From: Candidatus Hydrogenedentota bacterium
GTDB lineage: Bacteria > Hydrogenedentota > Hydrogenedentia > Hydrogenedentales > SLHB01
Assembly: GCA_020848835.1 (NCBI GenBank)
Contig: JADLHJ010000014.1
Span: 1-59,794, forward strand
DNA length: 59,794 nt
Direction: 5' to 3'
Each line of letters opens with the position of its first letter. Positions within the stretch are counted from its first letter, which is position 1. The notes beneath the pieces are model-generated. The model was not told the origin of the DNA, ran no database searches, and saw only the letters and a program-made list of their open reading frames with translations. The translations under genes were made by a program, and so were the position numbers. This document shows positions 1 to 8,766 of the stretch, in pieces.

Positions 1-119
1 GAGCTTCGCCTGCGGTTGAGCCGCACGATGCAGTGCCAAGTTGTGGACAGTGCGATGCGAACTGATTGCCTTCTTTGTTTACGTGAAAGTCTAATTTCAG
101 GCGCAATACGAAGTTTGCC

Positions 120-1730
120 TTATGTGCATTTTTTTGACTTCGCGGATTTCGTGCTGGTGCGATACAGCTTGTATTCGATGCTGTCGGTGAGCGCGTAGAC
201 GGATGCGGCGATGATATTTTCCGACACGCCTACGGTGTCCCATTCGGTTTCGCCGTCGGTGGATTCGATGAAGACGCGGGTCTTTGCGCGGGTGGCGGCC
301 TGGCCGTCGAGGATGCGGACTTTATAGTCTTCGAGGTGGACGTCTTTCAGTTCGGGATAATTTTTTTCGAGGGCTTTGCGCAGGGCGTTGTTGAGCGCGT
401 CGACGGGGCCTGCACCTTCGGCGGCGGTGTGCATTTGGGAACCGTCGGGTAGTTCTACTTTCACCGTGGCTTCGGAGAGCGACTCGCCGTTGTTGTCGCT
501 GAGTTTGCTTTCCACGCTCACGCGGTAGCCGAGGATTTTGAAAAAGTTTTTGTGGTGGCCTTGCGCGCGGCGCATGAGAAGTTCGAGGGATGCGTCGGCG
601 CCTTCGAACTCGTAGCCTTCGCTCTCCATTTCTTTCACGCGCTTCAACACTTCTTTTGTTTCGGACGATTCGCGGTCAAGTTTGATTCCGAAGTCTTCCG
701 CTTTTTGCAGCAGGCTTGAACGTCCCGCAACTTCACTCACCGCGATGTGCGTGCGGTTGCCGACGAGCTCGGGTTCGATATGTTCGTAACTCGATTTGAG
801 TTTGTGCACGGCGTCCGCGTGCATGCCGCCTTTGTGCGTGAACGAATCGCGGCCGACGTAGGGGTCCGATTCGCGCGGGTTCATGTTCGCGAGTTCCGCG
901 ACGAGATTGGAGAGGTGCGTGAGGCGCGCGAGTTGTTTGTCGCTGACGAGTTTCACGCCCATCTTCAATTGAATCGTGGGGATGATCGTGACGAGGTTCG
1001 CGTTGCCGGTGCGTTCGCCGTAACCGTTGATCGTGCCCTGGATGTGGACGGCGCCGGCTTCTACTGCTGCGAGTGAATTTGCTACGGCGCAGCCCGCGTC
1101 GTTGTGCGTGTGGATTCCTACTTGTGCCTTCGGCAGACGTTCGCGCACCGCGCGCGTGGCTGCGGCGATCTCCGAGGGGAGACGTCCACCGTTGGTGTCG
1201 CAGAGCACGAGCACTTCCGCGCCGTTGTTGAATCCTTCTTCGAGCACCGACAACGCGTATTCGTTGTCGTCGAAAAACCCGTCGAAGAAATGTTCGCCGT
1301 CGAGGATGACGCGTTTGCCTTGCGCTTTCAGATACGCGACGGATTCGCCGGTGAGTTTGATGTTTTCATCGAGACTGACGCGCAGGATTTCCTTTGCTTG
1401 CAGGCGCGAGGATTTTGCAAAGATCGTAATGACTTCGGTACCGGCTTGCAGCAGCGCTTTGATGTTCGCGTCGTCTTCCACGGCGGACTTGGGATGGCGT
1501 GTGCTGCCGAACGCGGCCATCTTCGCATGCTTGAGCTGCATGTCTTTCGTGCGCTCGAAGAGTTCGGCGGCTTTTGGGTTCGAGCCGGGCTGCCCGCCTT
1601 CGATGTAGGCGATGCCAAATTCGTCGAGCGCCTTCACGACGCGCAGCTGGTCTTCAGAAGAGAACTTAATCTGACGGCCCTGCGCTCCATCGCGTAGGGT
1701 GGTGTCATACAGTTCGATCTTCTGTTTCAT
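120..1730 (-). CDS. cimA: (R)-citramalate synthase
   Basis: Condenses acetyl-CoA with pyruvate to citramalate, the first step of the threonine-independent isoleucine route in the cytoplasm. The 536-residue product opens with the DRE-TIM aldolase signature DTTLRDGAQG (residues 9-18). It carries the metal-binding HTHNDAGCAVANS and the NGYGERTGNAN stretch typical of the CimA/homocitrate synthase branch, plus a C-terminal LeuA-type allosteric domain from about residue 390. The frame stays open far upstream, but homology begins at the ATG at 1730, which has AGGAG about 8 bases upstream. It lies 65 bp downstream of apgM on the same strand, so co-transcription is likely. 2-isopropylmalate or homocitrate synthase are the alternatives; the motifs favour citramalate synthase. 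Confidence 0.9.
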   Translation of the reverse strand: MKQKIELYDTTLRDGAQGRQIKFSSEDQLRVVKALDEFGIAYIEGGQPGSNPKAAELFERTKDMQLKHAKMAAFGSTRHPKSAVEDDANIKALLQAGTEVITIFAKSSRLQAKEILRVSLDENIKLTGESVAYLKAQGKRVILDGEHFFDGFFDDNEYALSVLEEGFNNGAEVLVLCDTNGGRLPSEIAAATRAVRERLPKAQVGIHTHNDAGCAVANSLAAVEAGAVHIQGTINGYGERTGNANLVTIIPTIQLKMGVKLVSDKQLARLTHLSNLVAELANMNPRESDPYVGRDSFTHKGGMHADAVHKLKSSYEHIEPELVGNRTHIAVSEVAGRSSLLQKAEDFGIKLDRESSETKEVLKRVKEMESEGYEFEGADASLELLMRRAQGHHKNFFKILGYRVSVESKLSDNNGESLSEATVKVELPDGSQMHTAAEGAGPVDALNNALRKALEKNYPELKDVHLEDYKVRILDGQAATRAKTRVFIESTDGETEWDTVGVSENIIAASVYALTDSIEYKLYRTSTKSAKSKKCT

Positions 1731-1795
1731 GGAACGCTTCTCCTGACGTAACGGGGCTTTAAGTTGCCACGCGTTATGCGCACCGCGACCGCGGA

Positions 1796-3040
1796 TTAGC
1801 GATTTTCGAGCAATTCCGCCGCGTTGACAACCGGGGATTCTATCATAGCGGGGACGAGTTCGTAACCTCGGGGGAAGACGAGGCCGGTCTTCGCGCCGTC
1901 GGGTTCGGAGTACGAGGTCGTGGCATCGGGGATGACGCCGGGGCCGAACATCGCGAAGGGCACCGGGCCGCCCGCGTGTGTCTTTGTGGAGAGCGCGGTG
2001 ATGTGGTCCGGCGCCACGACAACGCGGACATCGCCGCGCTTGATTGCGTATTCGAGACAAGGGGCGACGACGCGTTTGTCGAAATCTTCGATCGCGCGGA
2101 GTTTCAGATCGAGCTTGCCTTCATGGGATGTTTCGTCCGGCGCTTCGAGATGGATGTAAGCGAAGTCCACACGGTCGAGTGCATCGAGCGCGGCGGAGAC
2201 TTTGCCTTCGTAATTGGTGTCGAGGTAGCCGGTCATGCCGGGGACGTTCAACACTTCGAGGCCCGCGCAGATGCCGATGCCGTTGACGAGATCGACCGCG
2301 GAGACAACAGCACCGTCGATGCCGAAGCGATCACGATACGTCCACATCTTAGGCGACATACCTTGACCCCACAGCCATACACTTGTCGGGGGCAAGTCGC
2401 CACGTTCGACCCGCGCGCGGGACACCGGGTGATCGGCGATTACCTCTTGCGATCGCTCCATAAGCGTATTGAGGAAATCGCCTGCTTTACCCTTGGGTAG
2501 ATAGGGCGCGTAGGCCTGATCGGTGATATTGTGGGGCGGCTCGCATCTGACGGCCGTGAGATCGTCCAGGCTGAGGCCGTTGGCCTTTACGATACCCAGG
2601 TGCCGGTAGCTCACGCCCGTGTGCAGGGTAATGGGTTGATCGGCAAAGGCTTCGTTCAGGCTCGGGATGATCTGCGCAGCTTCTTCCGTGGAGATATGAC
2701 CGGAGGTGAAACTGTGCATCGCCCCGTCACGCAGGGTAACCAGGTTGCAGCGGAAAGCCACTTCGTCTGCGGCGAGGCGGATGCCTTGCCGGGCGGCTTC
2801 CAGCGGTGCGCGGCCGGTGAAGGTCTCGTGCGGGTTATAGCCAAAGAGCGAAAGGTTGCCGATGTCACTGCCGGCGGGCAGGTCGTCGGGGATTGGTTTG
2901 AACAGGGCGCAGATACCGCGCCGGGCAATTTCGTCCATTGCGGGGGTGTGCGCGGCTTCCAGGGGTGTGCGGCCATTGAGCTCGGGGATGGCGAAGTCGG
3001 CCATGCCGTCACCCAAGAGCACGAGGAATTTCACGGGCAC
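1796..3040 (-). CDS. apgM: Cofactor-independent phosphoglycerate mutase, archaeal (ApgM) type
   Basis: Interconverts 3- and 2-phosphoglycerate in glycolysis. The 414-residue protein begins with the metal-binding LLGDGMADFAIPELNG typical of ApgM-type alkaline-phosphatase-superfamily mutases. It also has VAPDHITALSTKTHAGGP near residue 345, containing the DH and H metal ligands. The length matches the bacterial ApgM branch (about 400), not the roughly 510-residue GpmI type. The start is GTG with AAGG 7 bases upstream. It precedes cimA on the minus strand. Its 3' end contains an extended -10-like word (1837-1845, minus) that could give cimA its own promoter. Confidence 0.9.
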   Translation of the reverse strand: MPVKFLVLLGDGMADFAIPELNGRTPLEAAHTPAMDEIARRGICALFKPIPDDLPAGSDIGNLSLFGYNPHETFTGRAPLEAARQGIRLAADEVAFRCNLVTLRDGAMHSFTSGHISTEEAAQIIPSLNEAFADQPITLHTGVSYRHLGIVKANGLSLDDLTAVRCEPPHNITDQAYAPYLPKGKAGDFLNTLMERSQEVIADHPVSRARVERGDLPPTSVWLWGQGMSPKMWTYRDRFGIDGAVVSAVDLVNGIGICAGLEVLNVPGMTGYLDTNYEGKVSAALDALDRVDFAYIHLEAPDETSHEGKLDLKLRAIEDFDKRVVAPCLEYAIKRGDVRVVVAPDHITALSTKTHAGGPVPFAMFGPGVIPDATTSYSEPDGAKTGLVFPRGYELVPAMIESPVVNAAELLENR

Positions 3041-3116
3041 ACTCCAACCTTTACAAAGATTTGTTACGATAGCATATGGCGATTTTTAAAGTAAAGGTAG
3101 GCACAGGGGCAGGAGT

Positions 3117-3761
3117 ATGAGTGGAGTGGATGCGAGGCGCGATTGGTTGCTTGCGCAGGCGAGAGCGTTTTTGGAGGCGGATGGAGTCGACTTGAAGGAC
3201 TCGCAAGTGGCGTTGCTGGAGCAGCATGTGGCGCTTGTTCGGGAGTGGAATGCCGTGGTCGGGGTAGTTTCTACGGGAGAGGTCGATTCCCTTTGGGAAC
3301 GGCATGTGGTGGACAGTCTAAGTTTGGCAGGAGTGTTGGCCCGTTTGGGGATAAGTGGTGGAAATCTTGTGGATATTGGCAGCGGGGGTGGGTTTCCGGT
3401 TGTGCCGATTAAGATTGCCTTGCCAGGGTTGACGGTCACTGTAGTGGAGCGGTCGGAAAAGAAGTTGGGATTTTTGCGGAAGGTCTTTGGGGCCTTGGGT
3501 TTAACTGGCGTGGCGTTTCGACACGGAGAGTTCTCGGCAGGTATGTTGGCGCAGAAAACGGACGCGATTTCGGCGCGGGCTGTTGAGAGGCCAGAGAAGC
3601 TGGTGGGAAGTATTGAAAAGGCAATAGGGACGGGGACGGTTTTCCTGTCGCAGTCCGGGGTGAAGTTTGGGGAAGGGTTCTTTGCAGAGCGGGTGGAAGA
3701 TGAATGGATGCGGTCGGGGTTAAGGAGAGGGTCGCTAGATATTGTGCGAAGGGTCGGGTAG
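3117..3761 (+). CDS. rsmG: 16S rRNA (guanine-527 N7) methyltransferase
   Basis: SAM-dependent methyltransferase modifying G527 of 16S rRNA (GidB). The 214-residue product has the Rossmann SAM-binding loop VDIGSGGGFPVVPIKIALP at about residue 85, followed by VVERSEKKLGFLRKV, and the N-terminal WERHVVDSLSL block of the family. In many bacteria gidB sits next to parA-parB close to oriC. Here the gene is followed not by parAB but directly by two parS-like palindromes (first at 3770). It is divergent from apgM, with 76 bp between the two starts. Confidence 0.93.
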   Translation: MSGVDARRDWLLAQARAFLEADGVDLKDSQVALLEQHVALVREWNAVVGVVSTGEVDSLWERHVVDSLSLAGVLARLGISGGNLVDIGSGGGFPVVPIKIALPGLTVTVVERSEKKLGFLRKVFGALGLTGVAFRHGEFSAGMLAQKTDAISARAVERPEKLVGSIEKAIGTGTVFLSQSGVKFGEGFFAERVEDEWMRSGLRRGSLDIVRRVG

Positions 3762-3769
3762 GGGCGATA

Positions 3770-3785
3770 TGTTCCACGTGGAACC
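3770..3785. promoter_or_regulatory. parS-like centromere site 1
   Basis: TGTTCCACGTGGAACC matches the ParB-binding palindrome TGTTCCACGTGGAACA at 15 of 16 positions. It begins 8 bases after the rsmG stop codon and is intergenic, so codon use does not explain it. In other bacteria such sites nucleate ParB spreading and are concentrated near oriC. Confidence 0.8.
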
Positions 3786-3796
3786 TTGGAGTGAGT

Positions 3797-3891
3797 TAGG
3801 TTTGTAGATCCGCCTTTGGTCGGTCTTGGCCCGGCGTTGTGGTTCTGACAGCAAATTCCCGAGACCGCCTAAAGGTGGAACTACAAACCTA
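3797..3891. repeat. 95-bp imperfect palindromic repeat between the two parS-like sites
   Basis: Arms 3797-3827 and 3861-3891 are inverted copies with about five mismatches over 31 positions. Both start with TAGGTTTGTAG read inward. They could fold into a long hairpin or be a MITE/REP-like dispersed element. There is no ORF. Confidence 0.75.
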
Positions 3892-3927
3892 ATGCGGAAC
3901 TTTCCAAATCCGGCTATCGAAACTAAT

Positions 3928-3947
3928 GGTGGATAAGCGGTGGATAA
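3928..3947 (-). promoter_or_regulatory. Pair of near-consensus DnaA boxes
   Basis: GGTGGATAA occurs at 3928-3936 and 3939-3947. Each is one base from the DnaA box TGTGGATAA, and they start 11 bp apart. The same 11-bp offset occurs in the perfect pair at 47503/47514. They lie between the palindromic repeat and parS-like site 2. Binding is inferred only. Confidence 0.4.
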
Positions 3948-3953
3948 TTTTAA

Positions 3954-3969
3954 GGTTTCACGTGGAACT
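3954..3969. promoter_or_regulatory. parS-like centromere site 2
   Basis: GGTTTCACGTGGAACT keeps the invariant CACGTG core and both GTT(T/C)CAC half-sites. It differs from the parS consensus only at the two outermost bases. It ends one base before the ispH stop codon and lies 184 bp from site 1. Confidence 0.7.
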
Positions 3970-4896
3970 CTAGACGGCCGCCAACTCACTGGGAAGCTTG
4001 AAGTGCACGTCTTCCATCATCACCTCGGCCTCTTCTACTTCCAGGGGACCGCGCGCGCGGAAGTAGTTGATCACGCCCTGCACCAAAGTCTCCGGGGCAG
4101 ATGCGCCCGCGGTTAAGAGGATCGTCTCGACGCCGTCCAACCAGGACTCCTCGATCATCGCGGCGGAACTGATCAGATACGCCGGCTTGCCTTTCGTATG
4201 GCAGATCTCCGCGAGACGGTTGGAGTTGGCGCTTTCGCGGTCACCTACTACCAAAACGATGTCCGCACGCGGGGAGAGGTGATTCACTGCCGCCTGACGA
4301 TTCGTGGTGGCGTAGCAAATATCGGACTTCGGCGGACCTTGGATGTTCGGGAAGCGTACCTTCAGGGCCTGAATTACGCGCTCGCAGTCGTCTACCGAAA
4401 GCGTAGTCTGCGTGATGTACGACACGCGATCCGGATTCTCGATCTCCAGATTGTCCACGTCTTCCTGGGTTAGCACGAGCTTGATGTGCTCCGGCGCCCA
4501 GCCCATGGTCCCGACAGTCTCATCGTGGCCGTTTTCACCAATGAGGATGATGGTGTAGTCGCGGGAAGCAAAACGGCGGGCTTCGTTGTGGACCTTCTCG
4601 ACGAGGGGGCAGGTCGCGTCGATGACCTCCATTTGGTACTTGCTGGCATATTCGAAACGTTCGGGACCTACGCCGTGGGCGCTGAAAAGAAGATGTGCGC
4701 CGGGGGGCACATCCTCGAGGCTCTTGACGAAAATCGCGCCCTTGGCTTTCAGGTCGTTGACGACGTGGGCGTTGTGGACGATGTCATTTAATACGTAGAC
4801 GGGCGCACCGTAGCGTTCGAGGGATTGTTCGACGCATTTGATGGCGCGCTCGACGCCGGCGCAAAAGCCGCGTGGCTTGGCAAGAATGATTTTCAT
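3970..4896 (-). CDS. ispH: 4-hydroxy-3-methylbut-2-enyl diphosphate reductase
   Basis: [4Fe-4S] enzyme of the last MEP-pathway step, giving IPP and DMAPP. The 308-residue protein has the three cluster cysteines in family context: C12 (RGFCAGVERA), C96 (DATCPLVEKVH) and C194 (SDICYATTNRQ). It also has the SAHGVGP and ENGHDETVGT histidine motifs. The open frame extends 14 codons upstream, but the ATG at 4896 starts the conserved MKIILAKPRG and has GGAGG about 5 bases upstream. It converges on rsmG across the parS region. Confidence 0.95.
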   Translation of the reverse strand: MKIILAKPRGFCAGVERAIKCVEQSLERYGAPVYVLNDIVHNAHVVNDLKAKGAIFVKSLEDVPPGAHLLFSAHGVGPERFEYASKYQMEVIDATCPLVEKVHNEARRFASRDYTIILIGENGHDETVGTMGWAPEHIKLVLTQEDVDNLEIENPDRVSYITQTTLSVDDCERVIQALKVRFPNIQGPPKSDICYATTNRQAAVNHLSPRADIVLVVGDRESANSNRLAEICHTKGKPAYLISSAAMIEESWLDGVETILLTAGASAPETLVQGVINYFRARGPLEVEEAEVMMEDVHFKLPSELAAV

Positions 4897-5071
4897 TGGG
4901 GCCTCCGAAGGCGTAAGGATAGCACATCGGAAGAACACCGCACAGAGGCAGGGTATTTCGATTTGGCGCGGCTTGTGTAATTCTTATACGCTTATCTAGT
5001 TCTATTATATTTTGCTTACTGTGTTCCTTTTAATCGTTTCTAGTTCATGCATGTCTACCAAGTGCGTCTCA

Positions 5072-5134
5072 AAAGGAGCACGGGCATCTCGCCCGTGATG
5101 GATTTAATCACGGGCGAGACGCCCGTGCTCCTTT
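5072..5134. repeat. Palindromic repeat, family copy A
   Basis: A 28-bp arm (5072-5099) is repeated inverted at 5107-5134 with one mismatch and a 7-base loop. The core is CACGGGC..TCGCCCGTGAT. A second copy of the same family lies at 32777-32846. It sits just downstream of tsaC and could also act as a transcription terminator, although no T-run follows. Confidence 0.85.
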
Positions 5135-5144
5135 CACGCCACAT

Positions 5145-5774
5145 TCATGGGATTAATAGCGACGTGCTTGCTATTGCGCCTTCTCGCAGAATCGTGCGCG
5201 TATCGGGATCAAAAATCGTGGATGGAGGCGAAGGGGGAAGCGTGCCGCCGTCGATGCAGAGTGCGATGCCGGGGAGATCGATTTCGTGTGGGGATGTTGC
5301 GGGCGATTCCCCGCTTTTGTTTGCCGAGGTTGAGGTGATCGCGTGGCCGACTGCGGCGCAGAGTGCGCGCGCGGTATCGTGCGCGGGGATGCGGACGCAG
5401 ACTTTGGGTCCGCCCGCGCATAACGCGACGGGCACGCGATCGGATTTTGGAAACAACATGCTGAGCGGACCAGGCCAGTGGCGATCGGCGTAGGTGCGCG
5501 CGTTGTCGGAGATTGTGCTGATGATCTGGATCACCTGATCGATGTTTGCGGCAATCAACAGGACTGGGTTCGTCTCGGCGCGGCCTTTTGCAGCGAAGAG
5601 CTTTTGAATTGCGGTTGTGGAGAAGGGATCGCAGGCGAGGCCGTAGACGGTTTCGGTTGGATACGCGATAACTTCGCCGGCACGGATTAGCGCTGCGGCC
5701 TCGGTAAGGTGTTCGTTTGTTGGGGGAACAATTCGCATGGCAGAAGCATGCACGATTAATGGATATTTTGTCAT
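5145..5774 (-). CDS. tsaC: L-threonylcarbamoyladenylate synthase (Sua5/YrdC family)
   Basis: Makes threonylcarbamoyl-AMP from threonine, bicarbonate and ATP for the t6A37 modification of ANN-decoding tRNAs. The 209-residue single YrdC domain shows AYPTETVYGLACDP, KGRAETNPVLL, WPGPLSMLFPKSDRVP, VRIPAHDTARAL and TSTSANKSGESPATS, all core YrdC motifs. No extra Sua5 C-terminal domain is present. The ATG at 5774 overlaps the rdgB stop (ATGA), implying coupling. A second ATG at 5738 starts closer to the conserved domain but has no Shine-Dalgarno. It is last in the ctpA-rph-rdgB-tsaC operon. Confidence 0.9.
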   Translation of the reverse strand: MTKYPLIVHASAMRIVPPTNEHLTEAAALIRAGEVIAYPTETVYGLACDPFSTTAIQKLFAAKGRAETNPVLLIAANIDQVIQIISTISDNARTYADRHWPGPLSMLFPKSDRVPVALCAGGPKVCVRIPAHDTARALCAAVGHAITSTSANKSGESPATSPHEIDLPGIALCIDGGTLPPSPPSTIFDPDTRTILREGAIASTSLLIP

Positions 5775-6409
5775 GCGCCTTCGGCGCGAAAGTCCGGAAG
5801 GTGTGTCCGCGCCAGAAATGCGCGCAATTTTCTGAAGGCTTGCGCGCGATGGCTGATGGTGGATTTTATTTCGGGGCCGAGTTCGCCGAAGGATTTGTCG
5901 TGGCCATTGGGGATGAATAGCGGGTCGTAACCGAAACCGTGCGCGCCGGAGGTTTCAAAGGCGATGTGGCCATCGACGGTGCCGGTCTCGACGTGTGCGT
6001 CTACATCCGAATCCGTGCGTGGGATGAGCAGCGCGCAGCAGCAGACGAAACGTGCCGTGCGTTTCTCAGAAGGGACGGATTCGAGCGCGGCGAGGAGTTT
6101 TTCGTTGTTTTCGTGGTCGGTGGCGACTTCGCCGGCGTAACGTGCGGAGTAGATGCCGGGTGCGCCGTTAAGGGCGTCTACGACGAGGCCGCTGTCGTCA
6201 GCGACGCAGGCGACGCCGAAGCGATCGCCGTAAGAGCGGGCTTTGATGATTGCGTTGGCTTCGAAGGAATCGCCGTTTTCTTCGGGTGCGTCAATACGCG
6301 GGAAGTCGCGCAGGCTTTTTAGTTGCCAAGGTATCCCGTCGAGAAACGCGGCAATCTCCGTGAACTTGTGGGCGCTCGTTGTGGCGATGAGGAGCGGGGG
6401 TAGCGACAT
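5771..6409 (-). CDS. rdgB: XTP/dITP diphosphatase (HAM1/RdgB)
   Basis: Hydrolyses non-canonical purine triphosphates (XTP, dITP, ITP) to keep them out of DNA and RNA. The 212-residue product has LIATTSAHKFTEI at the N-terminus, the signature VADDSGLVVDALNGAPGIYS near residue 70, GYDPLFIP, and the C-terminal ISHRAQAFRKL. It lies between rph and tsaC; rph-rdgB adjacency is common across bacteria. A GC-rich hairpin (6427-6448) separates it from the rph stop. Confidence 0.93.
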   Translation of the reverse strand: MSLPPLLIATTSAHKFTEIAAFLDGIPWQLKSLRDFPRIDAPEENGDSFEANAIIKARSYGDRFGVACVADDSGLVVDALNGAPGIYSARYAGEVATDHENNEKLLAALESVPSEKRTARFVCCCALLIPRTDSDVDAHVETGTVDGHIAFETSGAHGFGYDPLFIPNGHDKSFGELGPEIKSTISHRAQAFRKLRAFLARTHLPDFRAEGA

Positions 6410-6426
6410 GGCTTCATTCCCAAAAC

Positions 6427-6448
6427 CGCCCGGCGCGGAGACCGGGCG
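6427..6448. repeat. GC-rich hairpin repeat (family copy 1)
   Basis: CGCCCGG (6427-6433) pairs with CCGGGCG (6442-6448). On the minus strand it directly follows the rph stop in the context ACGTAGCGCCCGG. A related hairpin at 41011-41032 has the same GTAGCGCCCGG edge, so this looks like a dispersed family and not a one-off stem. Confidence 0.6.
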
Positions 6449-7165
6449 CTACGTTAGTCCGAGCGCGCTCCGTTGCAGGGCGAAGAGTTCGCGGATGCCT
6501 TTCTCGCCCATGGCTAGGAGGTCGTCCATGGTCTTGCGGGAGAAGGACGCGCCTTCGGCGGAACCTTGGATTTCTATGTAGGTGCCATCGTCGCGCATGA
6601 CGAGGTTCATGTCTACATCGGCGGTGGAATCTTCGGTGTAGCAAAGGTCGAGCATGGGCGCGCCGTGGATGACGCCGACGCTGATGGCGGCGCATTGGCC
6701 GATGAGGGGGATGTTAGGGACCTTGCCGAGTTTTGTGAGGTGCGTGAGGGCGTCGTGCAAGGCGACGTATGCGCCGGAGATCGATGCGGTTCGCGTGCCG
6801 CCGTCGGCCTGGATGACGTCGCAGTCGATCATGATTTGACGTTCGCCCAAGGCAGCGAGATCGACAACCGCGCGCAAGGAGCGGCCGATGAGCCGACTAA
6901 TTTCCATGGCGCGGCCCTTTTTCACGGAGTCGCGGGAGATGCGATCATGGGACGAACGCGGGAGCATGCCGTACTCGGCCGTGACCCAGCCTTTGCCGGT
7001 GTCTTTCAAAAATGGCGGAATGCGTTCTTCGACCGTGGCGGTGCATAGCACCTTTGTTTCACCGAAGGCGATGAGCACCGCGCCTTCAGCGAACTTGGTG
7101 TAGTGGCGTTCGATGGTGACCGGGCGGAGAGCGTCTGTCGCGCGGCCGTCAGGACGGTTACTTAT
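6449..7165 (-). CDS. rph: Ribonuclease PH, apparent ATA start
   Basis: Phosphorolytic 3'-5' exoribonuclease that trims tRNA 3' ends. Residues match the family throughout: [74 protein letters not shown] and [15 protein letters not shown]. The first in-frame ATG/GTG/TTG is the GTG at 7078, which would remove the conserved first 29 residues. Upstream only ATA (7163-7165) fits. It overlaps the ctpA stop as ATAA, has GGAG 7 bases upstream, and gives the usual length of 238 residues with MSNRPDGR at the start. A sequencing error is the alternative. Confidence 0.85.
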   Translation of the reverse strand: MSNRPDGRATDALRPVTIERHYTKFAEGAVLIAFGETKVLCTATVEERIPPFLKDTGKGWVTAEYGMLPRSSHDRISRDSVKKGRAMEISRLIGRSLRAVVDLAALGERQIMIDCDVIQADGGTRTASISGAYVALHDALTHLTKLGKVPNIPLIGQCAAISVGVIHGAPMLDLCYTEDSTADVDMNLVMRDDGTYIEIQGSAEGASFSRKTMDDLLAMGEKGIRELFALQRSALGLT

Positions 7166-8652
7166 TGCGCAGCTCCGGGCACCAACGGCGTTGGTGTCTC
7201 AACCGGCGCTTCCTGACCCGGCGCGGCGGCGGATGCCTCCTGTACCGGACCTTCTTCGCGCGGGGTGGACGGCGAAGGATCGGCGGCGGCGACCTGCGTG
7301 ATCTTTGTATCCTTGTGGTACTTGTTCAGCAGGTTCTGGAAGTTGCCTTCCTCGCGAAGGATCTCGACAGCCTTGGCGAGCTGCACGTCTTCGATGGTTG
7401 CGTCCGTCTTCACATCACCGGTCACCGCGCCGTGATTCTGTGCGTCCTGCTTAGTGATGTCGTTTTCCCACGACTTGCCGAACTGTTCGAGAATCGGCAT
7501 CCACAACTCACGATCGAAGGGCACATCGACATCCGGCAGGATGCCATGTTTATTGATGGTCACGTCGGCCGGCGTGTAGTAGAGCGCGGTGGTCAGGCGC
7601 AGCGCGCTGTTTTTCGGCGTGCGCAACGGGATAATGGTCTGGACGCTGCCCTTTCCGAAAGTCTTCGCACCGACGATGAGCGCGCGTTTGTGGAACTGCA
7701 ATGCGCCGGTAACGATCTCTGAGGAGCTCGCGGTCACTTCGTTGACCAGCACGATCATTGGGTAATCATCCGGCACCACCGGCTCGCGCTGCGTGTACAA
7801 CGTCATTTCATCTTGCACCGAACCGTCGTCGTGCTTGCGGCCTTTGGTATACGTAACCAGCGTGTTCTTCTTCAGGAAGAGGCTGGCAACTTCTTCGGAG
7901 GAGCTGAGGAGGCCGCCGGGGTTCCAGCGCAGATCAAGGATGAGCGAGCGCATGCCTTTTTCTTCGAGCTCTTTTAATTTCTCGGCGAGGTCGCGCGCCG
8001 TGGTTTGTTTGAAGTCGCTGATGCGGATGTAGCCGATGCCGCCGTCCAGCACGCGGCTTTCGAGGAGGCTCGGGACAGGTACCTTGCCGCGCGTCACGGC
8101 GATCTCTTTGTACTCACCCGCGGCGCCGTCTTTGCCTGGGCGGAAAACTTTGAGGGTGACGACTGTGCCGCTCTCGCCGCGGATATTGTCCTTGGCGTCT
8201 TCAGTGCTCATGCCTTTTGTGTCGATGCCGTTGATCGCGACGATGATGTCGCCGGCAAGGACACCAGCTTTCGCCGCGGGCGAGCCTGGCATGGGGGTAA
8301 ATACGACGATATTCTTCTCGGCGTCGAGTTTGATCTGGATGCCGATGCCGTCAAACTTGCCTTCGGTTTCTTCACGGAGTTCGCGATAGACGGTGGGTGG
8401 GACGAAGGAGCTGTGATCGTCGAGTGCGTTCATCATGCCGGTGAGTGCGCCTTCCACCACCTTATCGGTGTCGGGTGTCTCGACGTAATTGCGCATGATT
8501 TCATCGAGCACAACGCCGATGGGTTCGATCTGGCGAACGAGGTCTTCCTGAGCGTCGGCGTGGATGCGCGGCCAGAAGCCGTTCGTCAACACCATCGTGA
8601 GCGCGCCAAGAAATAAGAAGAGACCGACAAATTGGGAACGCACGTTCCGCAT
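7162..8652 (-). CDS. ctpA: Carboxy-terminal processing protease, S41 family
   Basis: Periplasmic PDZ-containing serine protease that trims C-termini of envelope proteins. The 496-residue protein has an uncleaved-type N-terminal membrane segment (residues about 8-27) and a PDZ domain (about 95-175: [29 protein letters not shown]). The catalytic domain has [10 protein letters not shown], with Ser309 in [10 protein letters not shown] and Lys334 in TFGKGSVQ as the Ser/Lys dyad. The C-terminal tail (from about 440) is Pro/Ala/Glu-rich and looks disordered. First gene of the minus-strand operon. Confidence 0.93.
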   Translation of the reverse strand: MRNVRSQFVGLFLFLGALTMVLTNGFWPRIHADAQEDLVRQIEPIGVVLDEIMRNYVETPDTDKVVEGALTGMMNALDDHSSFVPPTVYRELREETEGKFDGIGIQIKLDAEKNIVVFTPMPGSPAAKAGVLAGDIIVAINGIDTKGMSTEDAKDNIRGESGTVVTLKVFRPGKDGAAGEYKEIAVTRGKVPVPSLLESRVLDGGIGYIRISDFKQTTARDLAEKLKELEEKGMRSLILDLRWNPGGLLSSSEEVASLFLKKNTLVTYTKGRKHDDGSVQDEMTLYTQREPVVPDDYPMIVLVNEVTASSSEIVTGALQFHKRALIVGAKTFGKGSVQTIIPLRTPKNSALRLTTALYYTPADVTINKHGILPDVDVPFDRELWMPILEQFGKSWENDITKQDAQNHGAVTGDVKTDATIEDVQLAKAVEILREEGNFQNLLNKYHKDTKITQVAAADPSPSTPREEGPVQEASAAAPGQEAPVETPTPLVPGAAQ

Positions 8653-8695
8653 AGGAAGAACCTCCGGGGAAAGTACTGCTATGACCTCAGCCGTG

Positions 8696-8704
8696 ACTAT
8701 AACA
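8696..8704 (-). promoter_or_regulatory. Extended -10 promoter element for the ctpA operon
   Basis: Minus-strand TGTTATAGT fits an extended -10 (TGnTATAAT, one mismatch in the hexamer), 44 bases upstream of the ctpA ATG. No convincing -35 is visible. AGG/GGAGG near 8660-8665 is the ribosome site. Confidence 0.45.
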
Positions 8705-8766
8705 GACGCATGCCAAAAAAGGAAGGTTTCGCTGAAAAAAATACTTCCTTTTGTCTGAAAATCGCG

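Noticed and set aside
1..119. Gene or RNA at the left edge
   Set aside because: No ORF with support and no recognisable RNA fold beyond the cimA stop codon.
1731..2060. N-terminal extension of the citramalate synthase frame
   Set aside because: Low-complexity Arg-rich translation overlapping apgM; homology and a ribosome site begin at 1730.
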